Shown here piece after piece: positions 22,301-31,225 of a DNA stretch of 64,000 bases; position 1 is the first letter of the stretch; each line of letters opens with the position of its first letter. Made by a program: the position numbers and the translations under genes. The DNA is taken from positions 1,240,001 to 1,304,000 of the forward strand of contig OZ037862.1 of assembly GCA_964035575.1 (NCBI GenBank). Direction: 5' to 3'. The notes below the pieces were generated by a model. The model was not told where the DNA came from and did no database searches. It saw nothing but the letters and a program-made list of their open reading frames with translations. This DNA is from Rhynchopus sp. YZ270_cl-10. Taxonomy: Eukaryota; Euglenozoa; Diplonemea; Diplonemida; Diplonemidae.

Positions 22301-23527
22301 TCCCCTACCAACGGAAGCAACTGGACTTTCCCTCCGTCCCCGACTAACGGAAGCAACTGGACTTTCCCTCCGTCCCCTACCAACGGAAGCAACTGGACCT
22401 TCCCTCCGTCCCCGACTAACGGAAGCAACTGGACTTTCCCTCCGTCCCCGACTAACGGAAGCAACTGGACCTTCCCTCCGTCCCCTACCAACGGAAGCAA
22501 CTGGACTTTCCCTCCGTCCCCGACCAACGGAAGCAACTGGACTTTCCCTCCGTCCCCGACTAACGGAAGCAACTGGACTTTCCCTCCGTCCCCGACTAAC
22601 GGAAGCAACTGGACCTTCCCTCCGTCCCCTACCAACGGAAGCAACTGGACCTTCCCTCCGTCCCCTACCAACGGAAGCAACTGGACCTTCCCTCCGTCCC
22701 CTACCAACGGAAGCAACTGGACTTTCCCTCCTTCTCCTACCAACGGAGACGGGAACCAGACCGACAACAACTCGACCACAACCAACGGGACTACCGGAAA
22801 CTCGAACAACAACAACGGAAACTCGTCAGGTCTTCCGGATGGAGTGAGCCCACCCTCTTCGAACTCGACTGTGACAAACGAGACATCTGGGAACACGAAC
22901 GGGACAAGGAAGTTCTTTGCCATTACCTTTGTGGTGGACACCGCTGTGGACAAGAGCCTTGGTGCAGATGGTTTGGTGGGTCAGCTGCTGGTGCCTGTGC
23001 GTGAGTCCCTGTTGGCGATGTCGAAGGATCTGAAGTTGAACCCGTCGTGGCTGTATGTTCTGTCGTTGCGCCTTGGGGAACTGTTCAGGGAGGTGAGCCG
23101 CAATGAGAACACGATGCAGAACGGCAACAGCACGAACACCGCTGGACACCGTGCAGCAGTTGTGCAAGCGGCGGAGGAGCTGACTGTGGCCTACGCACTT
23201 GAGGGCACAGCAGACAACCTTGCGTCAGCAGCGAACCAGATCCTTGGTTCTGTGGACACGAAGAACACGGGAGCAATGCGGGTGCAGGGTGCACCTGTTG
23301 AGCTGTCGGAGGAGGAGTACAAGATGCTTCTCGAGAACCGCGCTGCACCGTCTTCGTCGGATGACGACTTCCCCACGTGGGCCATTGTTCTGATCTGTGT
23401 TGTGGGTGCCATCCTTCTTGTTCTGGTGGTGGCTGTTGCGATGTACTTTGTGACACGCACACCCACAAAGCAGCAGACGGCGAAGGAAGACCCTGAGAAG
23501 ATCAACACAGAGCCTGTCGATGTGTGA
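19334..23527 (+). CDS. Surface glycoprotein B with two NWTFPP-type arrays and two C-terminal modules
   Basis: A 1397-residue protein of the same new family as gene A. A signal peptide (MRATIALATLCVVAVQGS) leads into 58 tandem 12-residue repeats NWTFPPTPSNGS (19406-21493). Then comes a first copy of the 150-residue module ([19 protein letters not shown] ... ELSEEEY). A second array follows: 21 copies of NWTFPPSPTNGS (21995-22750), an Asn/Thr/Ser linker, a second copy of the module, one membrane helix and a cytoplasmic tail ending EPVDV. The PPTP runs should make an extended rod, and each unit has two N-glycosylation sequons (NWT and NGS). The last 220 residues are nearly identical to gene A at the DNA level. 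A surface role is inferred. The ATG at 19334 is chosen because it starts the signal peptide; the longer open frame upstream has no such signal. Confidence 0.9.
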   Translation: MRATIALATLCVVAVQGSDNTTSGNWTFPPTPSNGSNWTFPPTPSNGSNWTFPPTPSNGSNWTFPPTPSNGSNWTFPPTPSNGSNWTFPPTPSNGSNWTFPPTPSNGSNWTFPPTPSNGSNWTFPPTPSNGSNWTFPPTPSNGSNWTFPPTPSNGSNWTFPPTPSNGSNWTFPPTPSNGSNWTFPPTPSNGSNWTFPPTPSNGSNWTFPPTPSNGSNWTFPPTPSNGSNWTFPPTPSNGSNWTFPPTPSNGSNWTFPPTPSNGSNWTFPPTPSNGSNWTFPPTPSNGSNWTFPPTPSNGSNWTFPPTPSNGSNWTFPPTPSNGSNWTFPPTPSNGSNWTFPPTPSNGSNWTFPPTPSNGSNWTFPPTPSNGSNWTFPPTPSNGSNWTFPPTPSNGSNWTFPPTPSNGSNWTFPPTPSNGSNWTFPPTPSNGSNWTFPPTPSNGSNWTFPPTPSNGSNWTFPPTPSNGSNWTFPPTPSNGSNWTFPPTPSNGSNWTFPPTPSNGSNWTFPPTPSNGSNWTFPPTPSNGSNWTFPPTPSNGSNWTFPPTPSNGSNWTFPPTPSNGSNWTLPPTPSNGSNWTFPPTPSNGSNWTFPPTPSNGSNWTFPPTPSNGSNWTFPPTPSNGSNWTFPPTPSNGSNWTFPPTPSNGSNWTFPPTPSNGSNWTFPPTPSNGSNWTFPPTPSNGSNWTFPPTPSNGSNWTFPPTPSNGSNWTFPPTPSDSSNETSGNTNGTRKFFAITFVTDTAVDKSLGADGLVGQLLVPVRESLLAMSKDLKLNPSWLYVLSLRLGELFREVSRNENTMQNGNSTNTAGHRAAVVQAAEELTVAYALEGTADNLESAANQILVSVDSNNTGAMRVQGEPVELSEEEYNNTTGNWSDSDDSSDNSTGNWTFPPSPTNGSNWTFPPSPTNGSNWTFPPSPTNGSNWTFPPSPTNGSNWTFPPSPTNGSNWTFPPSPTNGSNWTFPPSPTNGSNWTFPPSPTNGSNWTFPPSPTNGSNWTFPPSPTNGSNWTFPPSPTNGSNWTFPPSPTNGSNWTFPPSPTNGSNWTFPPSPTNGSNWTFPPSPTNGSNWTFPPSPTNGSNWTFPPSPTNGSNWTFPPSPTNGSNWTFPPSPTNGSNWTFPPSPTNGSNWTFPPSPTNGDGNQTDNNSTTTNGTTGNSNNNNGNSSGLPDGVSPPSSNSTVTNETSGNTNGTRKFFAITFVVDTAVDKSLGADGLVGQLLVPVRESLLAMSKDLKLNPSWLYVLSLRLGELFREVSRNENTMQNGNSTNTAGHRAAVVQAAEELTVAYALEGTADNLASAANQILGSVDTKNTGAMRVQGAPVELSEEEYKMLLENRAAPSSSDDDFPTWAIVLICVVGAILLVLVVAVAMYFVTRTPTKQQTAKEDPEKINTEPVDV
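19406..21493 (+). repeat. 36-bp coding tandem array, 58 units
   Basis: 58 units of 36 bp at exact spacing encode NWTFPPTPSNGS. Nearly all variation is synonymous: ACA/ACT/ACC before TTCCC, CCG CCG versus CCT CCG, and GGA/GGG before TCC. One unit has Leu for Phe. This indicates strong selection on the peptide or very recent homogenisation. Confidence 0.97.
21995..22750 (+). repeat. 36-bp coding tandem array, 21 units
   Basis: 21 units of 36 bp encode NWTFPPSPTNGS. They differ from the first array by a swap of Thr and Ser around Pro, and they use a different synonymous set. The two arrays therefore expanded independently. Confidence 0.97.
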
Positions 23528-23681
23528 GTGTCTTGCGCAACACTTCCTTCATGTCTGCGGTCAGCAAAAAATGAAGCAGTAGTAGATTAGTTATCACAAA
23601 TCAAGTGGCAAAATGTTAGTTTTGTATTATTCTCTCTCTAGGTGACTCACCACTATCAGGCTTCGTTTTCTCGTTGCAAAC

Positions 23682-23890
23682 TTTTACTATTTTCTTTCTG
23701 TCTTCCTCCGTGCAGCCTCGCTGCTGCACGACGTGTGTCAACAACAGCAGCTGTAATGTGATATGTGTGTGCGCATTCTGCAGAATCCCACTGCAGGATA
23801 CGAACACTCCGCTATCTACTTACGTGCATGTGTGTTGACCATATTTTTTTATCTGCGATCTGTAGACGCATTTGTCTTTCGACTTCGTTT
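23682..23890 (+). repeat. Duplicated 3' flank, copy 2
   Basis: Second copy of the block at 18636-18842. It shows that the surface genes arose by a duplication that took in downstream sequence. Confidence 0.85.
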
Positions 23891-24435
23891 TCAACGTGAG
23901 TGTGCATTGTGCACATTCATCTTTCATCTTTCACGTTTCTTCGTTTTTGTTTCTTCCCTTCCACCATTACGGCACGGCAGTCCTGTCTTCCTCTTTAGTT
24001 TTATTCGGTGACAAACACGACAGACTTTGGGTCATCTTATAAACTTTCCTTTTATTCTGTTGTTCCGTACAACCCAACATCATGAGGTTCACAGAATACT
24101 CTACAACTTTTAACCTGCCTCGCTGGGTGGTTTCTTCCTCCCCTTTTCTTTGGTGACCTAGCATACCTAACAGGTTTATGTTGCGATCCTCTTTTCTTGA
24201 TGTTTTAGCTTTATTCCCCTTTTGACGCCCAGTGTTCACTATTACTGTGCATTTTTTTACAGCGTGACGTGCATCCGTTTCACATCACAATACCGTATCA
24301 ATAACAGTTCTCCCACCGTCTCCCAAATTTACCCCTGCTCGCCCAGAGTGCTCGCTCATGATACCCACGCCACTGCACATCTGCCTTCCTTTTTTTCGCC
24401 GACGTCGGGCTTCATCCCAACCTTTTCTCTTTGCA

Positions 24436-24538
24436 GATGTAAACCACGAAATGGATGTAGAAACTGGTTGGGTGTCCACCCTGGTACAGCCGGTCATTTG
24501 TACCAAAGTACACTGTCAGGGCTTTTGTATTTCAGGTC
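24436..24538 (+). repeat. GATGTAAACCACGAAATGG dispersed repeat, copy 1
   Basis: It matches 59570-59685: GATGTAAACCACGAAATGGA, GTGTCCACC, GGTACAGCCG, TACCAAAG and TACACTGT, ending GGGCTTTTGTATTTCA. Shorter pieces of its end occur at 5671-5702 and 44218-44253. Confidence 0.75.
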
Positions 24539-24598
24539 AACTTTACATGAATATTTACACCCCCTCATCCCACAATCCCAGAAGCACACAGGCTCCAA

Positions 24599-26488
24599 AT
24601 GGAGGCACATGGCGTGCACCCCTCTGAGCTCTCTGCTGTGTCTTTGTTTCCTTCTTTGGGGCGTGTCGTGTCCACATCGAAGCAACCACACAGCCTCCTC
24701 CACGGCGTGGCCAGCAGCAACGACGGCACCAACCACACACAGGGCGCACCCGCAGCTCTGAACTCCACGACAGCCACCCCCACCCTCGCCGCTCAGCAAC
24801 ACCCACACCAGTACCCATTCCGCGATGAGGCCTTCACATACACCACAGCACCTGCCCGAGGCGTGCACATCACCACCTCCACTTCTGCCGTCCTCCGTCT
24901 CTCCCCTGAAGGGCCTAAGGGGAAGGAGATCACCACATCACCCCCATGCTCGTGGATGCGTGCCCCCAGCTCCTCCCCCGCGTTGTCCGAGGTGTTAAGT
25001 GAGGTTGTCACCGTGCACCCCTGTGGTGAGAAGATTCATGAGTTAGGTGTCGACTCACGGATTAGAGTGTGCCAACAGAGGCTTTCCGAGAAGCATGTGC
25101 AGAATATTGAGTTGGAAGCGGAGCTAGAGGGTGTAAAGGGGAAGCTCGCATCAGCGAAGACAGCGTTGGCGGCAAAGGAGGGGGTTGTGAAGGATTTGGA
25201 GGAAGGGCTGCGGCAGTTGAAGGAGCTGCACGAAGGGAAGGGGGCGTGGTACATCAAACAGAAGCAGGGTCTTGACGAAACGATCGCATCATTGCGGGAT
25301 GAAGCCTCGCGTCTCCAAGGGGAAAAGAGCGCTGCCACAGCAGGTCTGAGGCTGCAGCTCTCAGAAGCGCAGATGACACAAAAAACCTTATATCTCGACA
25401 TCACCAGAAAGGACGCCCTCATCGACAAACTGTCATCCGAAATCGATTCCCTCAAAACACAACTCGCAGAAAAGAGCAGCGGCAACCGTGCCCTCATCTT
25501 ATCCCTAAAAGCCACTGAACGAGAACAACACAACACAACCAACACAAAGACACAACACCTCGAAGCGACCATCGCAGAACAGAAGGAAAAACTCGCCTCG
25601 CTGAACGAGATTGTCAACAACTTTAATGAGGCACAGCAAAGTCTTCGGACGAAATACAAAGCTGTTTGCGGGGAACTTGAGGAGATACATGCGAAGGAAC
25701 ACAACAAGCGCACTTGCATCCTTGAAGAACGCGACTCCCTCCGCAACGAAGTCCACCGCCTCGAACAACACGCACAAGACCTCCACCGAAGCTCCGAGCA
25801 GCTCCACGCCACCCACCTCCTCGAAGCCCAGGAGCACGACCTCCTCCTCCACGCACACGCTGCCGCCGCAAAGACAATGGAAGGGCAATACGAAGACCTC
25901 ATCGCAGAACGAGACCAACTCACCCTCGACATCATCAACGCACAACAGGGGCACACCGCGCTGACCAACACCGCACACCATGCGGAACGCGAGGCCGACC
26001 AACGGGAACGGTCCCTACAACAGCAGATCTCCTCCTTAGAAGGAGACATTGCACTACTAAAGGAAGAACGTACACAACACGACACAGACTTCAAAAGGGT
26101 GCTGTCCAAGAAGAACAGCCAGATCTGCGCCTTAGAAGATGAACTCAGCGCAAAGTTGCAGCTGATTCCACAACACAACCTTGTAGGGGCAGATGCAGAG
26201 AAGGTTCATAGGCGCGAGCTTTCCATTAGGGCTGCGCTCGCGAGGGCGCTCAGTGATGTGCTGTATCTGAACACATTGGCCACGTCTTCTCGGGTCATGC
26301 GCTGCAACCCAGAAAGCGACGAAGTGATCCACTCCCGTGCAGTGTCGATTCCCATAGAGGGCTTGGCTGTTAAAATCGAGGCCCTCCTCGCGCAGTTCGT
26401 GCTTACTGCGAGTGATATGTTAAGGAAGGAGCCGACCCACCTATTAGAGGGTAGTAATGTGCAAGATGCGGAATGTGCTCTGCAATGA
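24599..26488 (+). CDS. Coiled-coil protein of unknown function
   Basis: A 629-residue protein in a single frame. Residues 1-150 are Ser/Thr/Pro-rich and probably disordered. Residues from about 150 to 540 are Leu, Glu, Lys and Gln-rich, with heptad-like spacing and almost no Pro, which predicts a long coiled coil (for example NIELEAELEGVKGKLASAKT). The C-terminal 90 residues look globular (RRELSIRAALARALSDVLYLN). No signal peptide or membrane helix is seen. Such proteins often act in the cytoskeleton, centrosome, flagellum or as tethers, but nothing here points to one. The first ATG of the frame is used; there is a candidate acceptor (ATCCCAG) just upstream. Codon use changes part way, from G-ending (25.0-25.3 kb) to C-ending (25.7-26.0 kb). 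Confidence 0.85.
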   Translation: MEAHGVHPSELSAVSLFPSLGRVVSTSKQPHSLLHGVASSNDGTNHTQGAPAALNSTTATPTLAAQQHPHQYPFRDEAFTYTTAPARGVHITTSTSAVLRLSPEGPKGKEITTSPPCSWMRAPSSSPALSEVLSEVVTVHPCGEKIHELGVDSRIRVCQQRLSEKHVQNIELEAELEGVKGKLASAKTALAAKEGVVKDLEEGLRQLKELHEGKGAWYIKQKQGLDETIASLRDEASRLQGEKSAATAGLRLQLSEAQMTQKTLYLDITRKDALIDKLSSEIDSLKTQLAEKSSGNRALILSLKATEREQHNTTNTKTQHLEATIAEQKEKLASLNEIVNNFNEAQQSLRTKYKAVCGELEEIHAKEHNKRTCILEERDSLRNEVHRLEQHAQDLHRSSEQLHATHLLEAQEHDLLLHAHAAAAKTMEGQYEDLIAERDQLTLDIINAQQGHTALTNTAHHAEREADQRERSLQQQISSLEGDIALLKEERTQHDTDFKRVLSKKNSQICALEDELSAKLQLIPQHNLVGADAEKVHRRELSIRAALARALSDVLYLNTLATSSRVMRCNPESDEVIHSRAVSIPIEGLAVKIEALLAQFVLTASDMLRKEPTHLLEGSNVQDAECALQ

Positions 26489-26679
26489 GGGGAGAGGGAC
26501 TGGAAGGGGGGAAAAATGGGTTTTGTAAAGCCCCCTTTTTTATTAGATTAGCCTGAACGAAAGTTTTTGTTTTGTTTTTTTTTTTTTTCAGTATTTGAAA
26601 ATATGTGTACGCACCGACATGGTGTTATACATTACATATTTCAATTTTTAGGTTTTTTTTTGAAAAAACCGATAAAAAT
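26489..26679. other. 3' flank of the coiled-coil gene
   Basis: 190 bp with poly-T, no gene. Confidence 0.5.
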
Positions 26680-27989
26680 CATAGTGTGAGAACGATCGTG
26701 ACGGTTTTTTTCAAGATCTTGAACTTTTTTTCAAGATCTTGACATTTTTTTTTTTTTTTTCACGATCGTTTTTTTTTTTCACGATCGTTTTTTTTTTCCC
26801 TCTAGTAGTACAAGGGGCATGGGCGTGAAATGGGTGGCAAGGGAGAGTTTCTGGGTTCTACTTGGACTTTTTGACCGACTCTTTTCCTTGAAACGATTTT
26901 GTGGCGAATCTTTCAAATAAAGCAAAAATCGAGAACATTCTCACACCAGAATCCCCCCCAACGGATGTCGCCAGCGAGGCACTAAAACCAGAAAACCGTT
27001 TTTACCCATAGCAAGTGCCACTATAGTGGCGCACGAATGCCACACGTTGGTAGGGGTAATGGGGTTCTACTCATTTTCGTAAAAACATTTTTTTTCTGTG
27101 TGACAAGAATAAGGCAAGAATCGACAACTTTCGTGAAAATGTCATATCGTTGGATGCTGGAGGGAGGTGGGTCAACCCTAGGAAAACGACTTTTTTTGGC
27201 GCTCACCCCCAAAATCACCCCCTGCCTCGTGACTTCGCCCTGCAAACAGAATTCTACTCAAAATCGTAAAATAAATTATATTTCGTAAGAATTGATGTCG
27301 ATCTTTTAGATAAAGCCAAAATCTAGCAGTTTTGATGATTAGGTTAGTGCAGCCGTAACAAGGAGAACACAGGGTAAAATCCCTTGGTTTTCCCTTGCTG
27401 TACTGTATGTGTTAAAAAGTGTGTATTGGTGTACGGGAGAGACGCGCGTTTAAAGTTGCAACATTTTTAGGCTGATTGACGTGGGCCTGGCATGCCCCAT
27501 TTTTCACTTTTTACCACCGATTTAATTCGATCACCATCGAACACTGGGAAAATTTCTTGGTCAGTTTGGGGTATAACACGTGTATGACCTAATTTTAGGT
27601 GGTCAGAAGTGGAGTCTGACCCCCGTGCCCACATCATTTTTGAGCATGTTTTTTGGTTTTCCTCAGCACAACGTAGGAGAAGGCGAACTGTTTACAAGGA
27701 GGGACAGGGTCGAGCGTGAGTGGGTCACTGCAGTGGCTCACGATACACTGAACGGGTTTGCGGCTGGGAGGGAAACGTTTCCACTGTTACAGGCAAGTCA
27801 CAAGGGGGTGGTGACAAGGGGGTGTGGGAGAAATGGGTACGGACAAGACTGTATGCGTTTAGTCCCAAGAGCCTTCACTGATGTCAGAGTCGTGATGCTC
27901 AGCATCATCATCAACCTTGGGGTCCTCAGCTGTCGCGTCGCAGTCAATATAGCTCCCGCACGCTCCTTCTCCTCCTGCACCAGCTTCTC

Positions 27990-28230
27990 CTCATCCCACC
28001 AACCATTCTCTTGTGGCGGCTTGCTCTCGCGCAAACTGCGTGCTACGACCACAAGCTTGTGCAGCTTTGGTGCAACTAGCCAGTTGCGCCTCTTCTCGCT
28101 CATCCACCCATCGTACTGAAGATGCGCTCAGCATGTTGAGGCACAAATGGAACTCAGGGGAAGAGCTGTGTGCTGTGGACAGAGAGGCCAGGGTTTGGGG
28201 TGCTGTGTGAGCTACAAACGCTCCCCTTCC
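27990..28230 (-). pseudogene. hAT transposase remnant, C-terminal dimerisation domain
   Basis: On the minus strand one frame reads AERIFSTMGG (28102-28131). The next frame continues MSEKRRNWLVAPKLHKLVVV (28044-28103), and a third frame just upstream reads LPLSSICAST. Together these match the order of the hAT C-terminal motif (pASSA-SERvFSxxGxxxxxxRNrLxxxxxxxLv). At least two frameshifts separate the pieces, so it is a dead gene. The N-terminal and DDE parts are not recognisable. Recognition is from the family motif, not a search. Confidence 0.6.
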
Positions 28231-28294
28231 CTCCTTAGATCTAACAAACATTACCCGTTGTCTTGCAAGAACTTGCCCAATTCTGCAAATTGAC

Positions 28295-28340
28295 CCCACC
28301 ACTGCACGGGCGGCTTCCAAAAATGCAAATAAGGACCCTT
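28295..28340. repeat. GACCCCACCACTGCACGGGC repeat unit
   Basis: Recurs at 28482-28520 in the same element, and a diverged reverse copy (CCAGTGGTGGGGTCAATT) lies at 38943, inside another element. Confidence 0.6.
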
Positions 28341-29749
28341 TTCCACAACCTTCCTTCACAGAAGGGTCAATTTTACAAACCCGGATTTTGAGGAAAATTT
28401 TAGCCGAAAATGGGCCCACGTATAAGTGACCGGGCTCATATTTCCCAAAATTTAAGTGGTCAAAAAATCCAATTTTCGAGATTGACCCCACCACTGCACG
28501 GGCGAATCCCAAAAATGTAAATAAAGACGTTTTTGGCCCAAAATAAATCTGCCAAAATTGTGTCCCGGATTGGATTTTGGACTCCGGACCCCATATTTAG
28601 AAATAGCCCTGTGTTCTAAACAATGAGCATCACAGCGGTTGACCCTGGTATTTTTGGTCTTTTTTGAAAATCTCAGCTCAAAAAATACCAAAAAAAAAAA
28701 AAAATACAGGCGTATCATCCTTGCGTGACCCCCCCAAATTCTAAAATCTGTGGACAGCGTGCTCTGACATAGGTTGTACTCATTAAAAAACCGGTAAAAA
28801 TACAAGTAATGTGTGATGGTCAAAAGTGCAAAATTCCTTCGCCAATGCATTATTTGGGCATTTGTTATACCTGGAGAATATGGTCAGATCACTCTTCAGA
28901 CCACCAGACAACGAAATATACCGTAATTGTACAGAGGTTGGACAGTACAAAAGTTGGGGCTTTTGGCCAACTTGGCCTGGTGTTGAACCGCATCCCCCCG
29001 CCACAATGGGCATAAATGTCCTCTTGGTCCGTAAAGGGTTAAAAAGAGTGTCTCACGATACACATACAACCACTCGCGATTGGATAGATATTATAACAAA
29101 GGGAATTCAGAACAAAACAACACCCTGCCCACACACTAAATTGCCATGCTTCAAGAGCATGCCTGCCGGGCCAAAAATTACTGTGGCAAAAAGGCAACAA
29201 GACCACCCACAAAGAGTGTGAATTGTATTGGATGGACAGGGGTTTGCACAGTGATGATGTTACTACGACTAGGTTTTTGGCGATATTACATGTGCATGTT
29301 ACATGCCATGCCGTGACGTGCTGCTTCATGGTATACGCATGTCATAGAATGTCGCGATTTTTTACGATTCGTATTTCGGGTTTTGCGAATTTTGTTCCAG
29401 AAAAGTACACCCCAAAAATGGCAAAAAAGGTGACATTTTACGTCAAAACACCGCTAAAAGTTACTCTCGGCCGATTTCAGGGGGGTTGTGGGCACCTGTG
29501 GGGGCTCCCTCCCTGGTGTGGGCCAGCGATCAACGACATAATATGGGAAAAAAAAAACGATCGTTTTTTTTTTCCTTCACGATCGTGAAGAAAAAGGTGC
29601 TTTTTTTTCACGATCGTGAAGAAAAAAAAAAAAAAAAAACGATCGTTTTCACCCTATGAAAAATAGTAATTTCTCACTTTTTTCCCTTTGAAAATAAAAC
29701 ACAAAATCACTCACACCTTCCTTTTCAGCAGCACACCCAAAACAAAACC

Positions 29750-31225
29750 ATGGATCACTCCATCGCCGCCGCCTTGGCAGAACGTTGCAACGTATCCCCT
29801 GATGTATTAACACCCATCTCCCCTTCTGCATGCCCCCACCTGGATGATATGTTGGCTTGTGTGAAGGAATTTCCTGCAGAGCTTTTGCATGCTGCACATC
29901 AGCTTGCTTTGAAAGAATATCGTGCAGAACAGACATACCGACGGGAAATTCTTGGATTAACAGGAGATTCCACACCACCTCCCCCACCTCCTGCATTACC
30001 AACCTCTTCTGGGAACCTTTTAAACCGTACCCCTCAATGCTCACTCTGCAAGGAAGAAACAGAATTTTCCCATGATGACATTCTATTGTTCCCTACAGTA
30101 GATCTCCGGTGCACCCACCACGCAAGACAAGAGGTTTGGAGGGATAATACAGATGGACCATTGTTCTCAGTTACTCCTCGAGGTCTGCTTTCTTCTCTTT
30201 GGTGTATAAGTTGTGGGAGAGGAGTGGATTGGCGTGCGTTTTCTGAGAAGGAGGGGGTAAAAAGGCAGTTTTACGATGTGATCCAGCAGTTTCCTGTTCC
30301 CAAGGCGGTGAGGGAGTCGGAGGTGTTTGATTCGCTAACGACAGATCCCTCCATGGGAGACTGTCTCATCTTTTCCAACTATGTTAGCGAGGCGAGAAGA
30401 TGGTGCCTCGGGGGGAAGGGTAGTGGTGGTGTGACCCTCACCTCCCCAAGCCCCGTGAGAGGTCTCTTCCTCCCCCTCTCTGGTGCGGATGTGGTTGGAC
30501 CGGATGGGGTAGAATCAGAGTTTTCCGTCTCCCTCTACGAGAACACACTAACATCATACGCAAGCCTGCCTCACGCAGGGCTCCGCAACGTCGCAATCCC
30601 TGCAGGAAAAGAAGGGGAAAATTCTACCCGAGAAGTCTCCTGCATTTCTTTGTGCCCTCCGTTTCCAGAAGACAAAGTGGTTTCCGGGTATTTTCTTGCA
30701 ATAGACGAAGAGGAAATAGACACCTCAAGAATTGAGGCGTTGACCGCAAAGATTACTGCAATTTGCGAACATAGTGAAGGGGTTTTGACAACGAGAATAC
30801 GGCAGGTTTGCTTATGCGATACAAACAAATGGGTGGATGCAGCTGTGGTGTGTTTGCACCCTTCGCAGGTTGATGCTTGCACAGAGGATTTAGCTGAAGA
30901 AGGGTTTGCCACGTTTGACTCCATAAAAGAGTACATCAACGATGAAGTGGAATCTGTAGATAGCGAAGCCTCCGACGAAGATGAGGAAGACGAAGAAGAG
31001 GAGTCAGAGGAGGAGGACTACTCATACGACAACCCCAGCACGAACCCGCTCTTCGGGATGCCCGGTGTGCCCACAGCGAAGGAGAGGGTTGACTCGTGGG
31101 TGCAGTTTTTCATTGACGCATACAAAATCGCAAAGGCCATAGCGCACGTTGGCCAGATGATGAGAGACGAAGAAGAAGAAGAGGACGGAGACGCAAACAG
31201 CAGTGCAAGCAGTGCGGAGGGATAA
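29750..31225 (+). CDS. Unknown protein with Cys/His pairs and an acidic tail
   Basis: A 491-residue protein, not recognised. Near the N-terminus a short proline run (residues 76-81) precedes possible zinc ligands: C97xxC100, C121xH123 (or H124) and C152xxC155. This spacing would suit one or two zinc sites, but no known finger is identified. The middle (about 160-390) looks globular. Residues about 400-430 are a long Asp/Glu/Ser run, and a second acidic run ends the protein. There is no signal peptide or membrane helix, so it is cytosolic or nuclear. The ATG has good context (AAAACCATGG), and CTTCCTTTTCAG 30 bp upstream is the best candidate leader acceptor in the window. The stop codon lies at the start of a dispersed repeat, which then forms the 3' flank. 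Confidence 0.85.
   Translation: MDHSIAAALAERCNVSPDVLTPISPSACPHLDDMLACVKEFPAELLHAAHQLALKEYRAEQTYRREILGLTGDSTPPPPPPALPTSSGNLLNRTPQCSLCKEETEFSHDDILLFPTVDLRCTHHARQEVWRDNTDGPLFSVTPRGLLSSLWCISCGRGVDWRAFSEKEGVKRQFYDVIQQFPVPKAVRESEVFDSLTTDPSMGDCLIFSNYVSEARRWCLGGKGSGGVTLTSPSPVRGLFLPLSGADVVGPDGVESEFSVSLYENTLTSYASLPHAGLRNVAIPAGKEGENSTREVSCISLCPPFPEDKVVSGYFLAIDEEEIDTSRIEALTAKITAICEHSEGVLTTRIRQVCLCDTNKWVDAAVVCLHPSQVDACTEDLAEEGFATFDSIKEYINDEVESVDSEASDEDEEDEEEESEEEDYSYDNPSTNPLFGMPGVPTAKERVDSWVQFFIDAYKIAKAIAHVGQMMRDEEEEEDGDANSSASSAEG

Larger units (their letters stand above)
23528..24598. other. Intergenic region between surface gene B and the coiled-coil gene
   Basis: It contains the duplicated 3' flank (23682-23890), a TTTGGGTCATCTTATAAAC module (24027), and a GATGTAAACCACGAAATGG repeat (24436-24538) that ends about 60 bp before the next gene. 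CTCTTTGCAG just before that repeat, and ATCCCAG near 24581, are candidate acceptors. Confidence 0.5.
26680..29658. mobile_element. 3-kb element with CATAG ends and a broken hAT transposase
   Basis: Ends CATAGTGTGAGAACGATCGT (26680-26699) and its imperfect inverted copy (29639-29658), followed inward by several ACGATCGTTTTTTTT words on both sides. The sub-terminal TAGTG/TAGGG is the hAT TAGNG type. AAAAAT lies outside both ends (6 bp, A-rich, so weak). The middle holds a degenerate minus-strand hAT C-terminal domain (about 27990-28230). It sits neatly between two genes and has no intact frame longer than 180 codons. The AATTGACCCCACCACTGCAC word occurs twice inside (28295 and 28482). Confidence 0.7.

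Noticed and set aside
25036-26178. 380-codon antisense frame over the coiled-coil gene
   Set aside because: A Cys/Ser/Arg-rich shadow of Glu/Lys/Ala codons; the sense strand gives a regular coiled coil.
27580-28119. 179-codon plus-strand frame in the 3-kb element
   Set aside because: It lies opposite the hAT-like motif on the minus strand, which explains the open, GC-rich stretch better.
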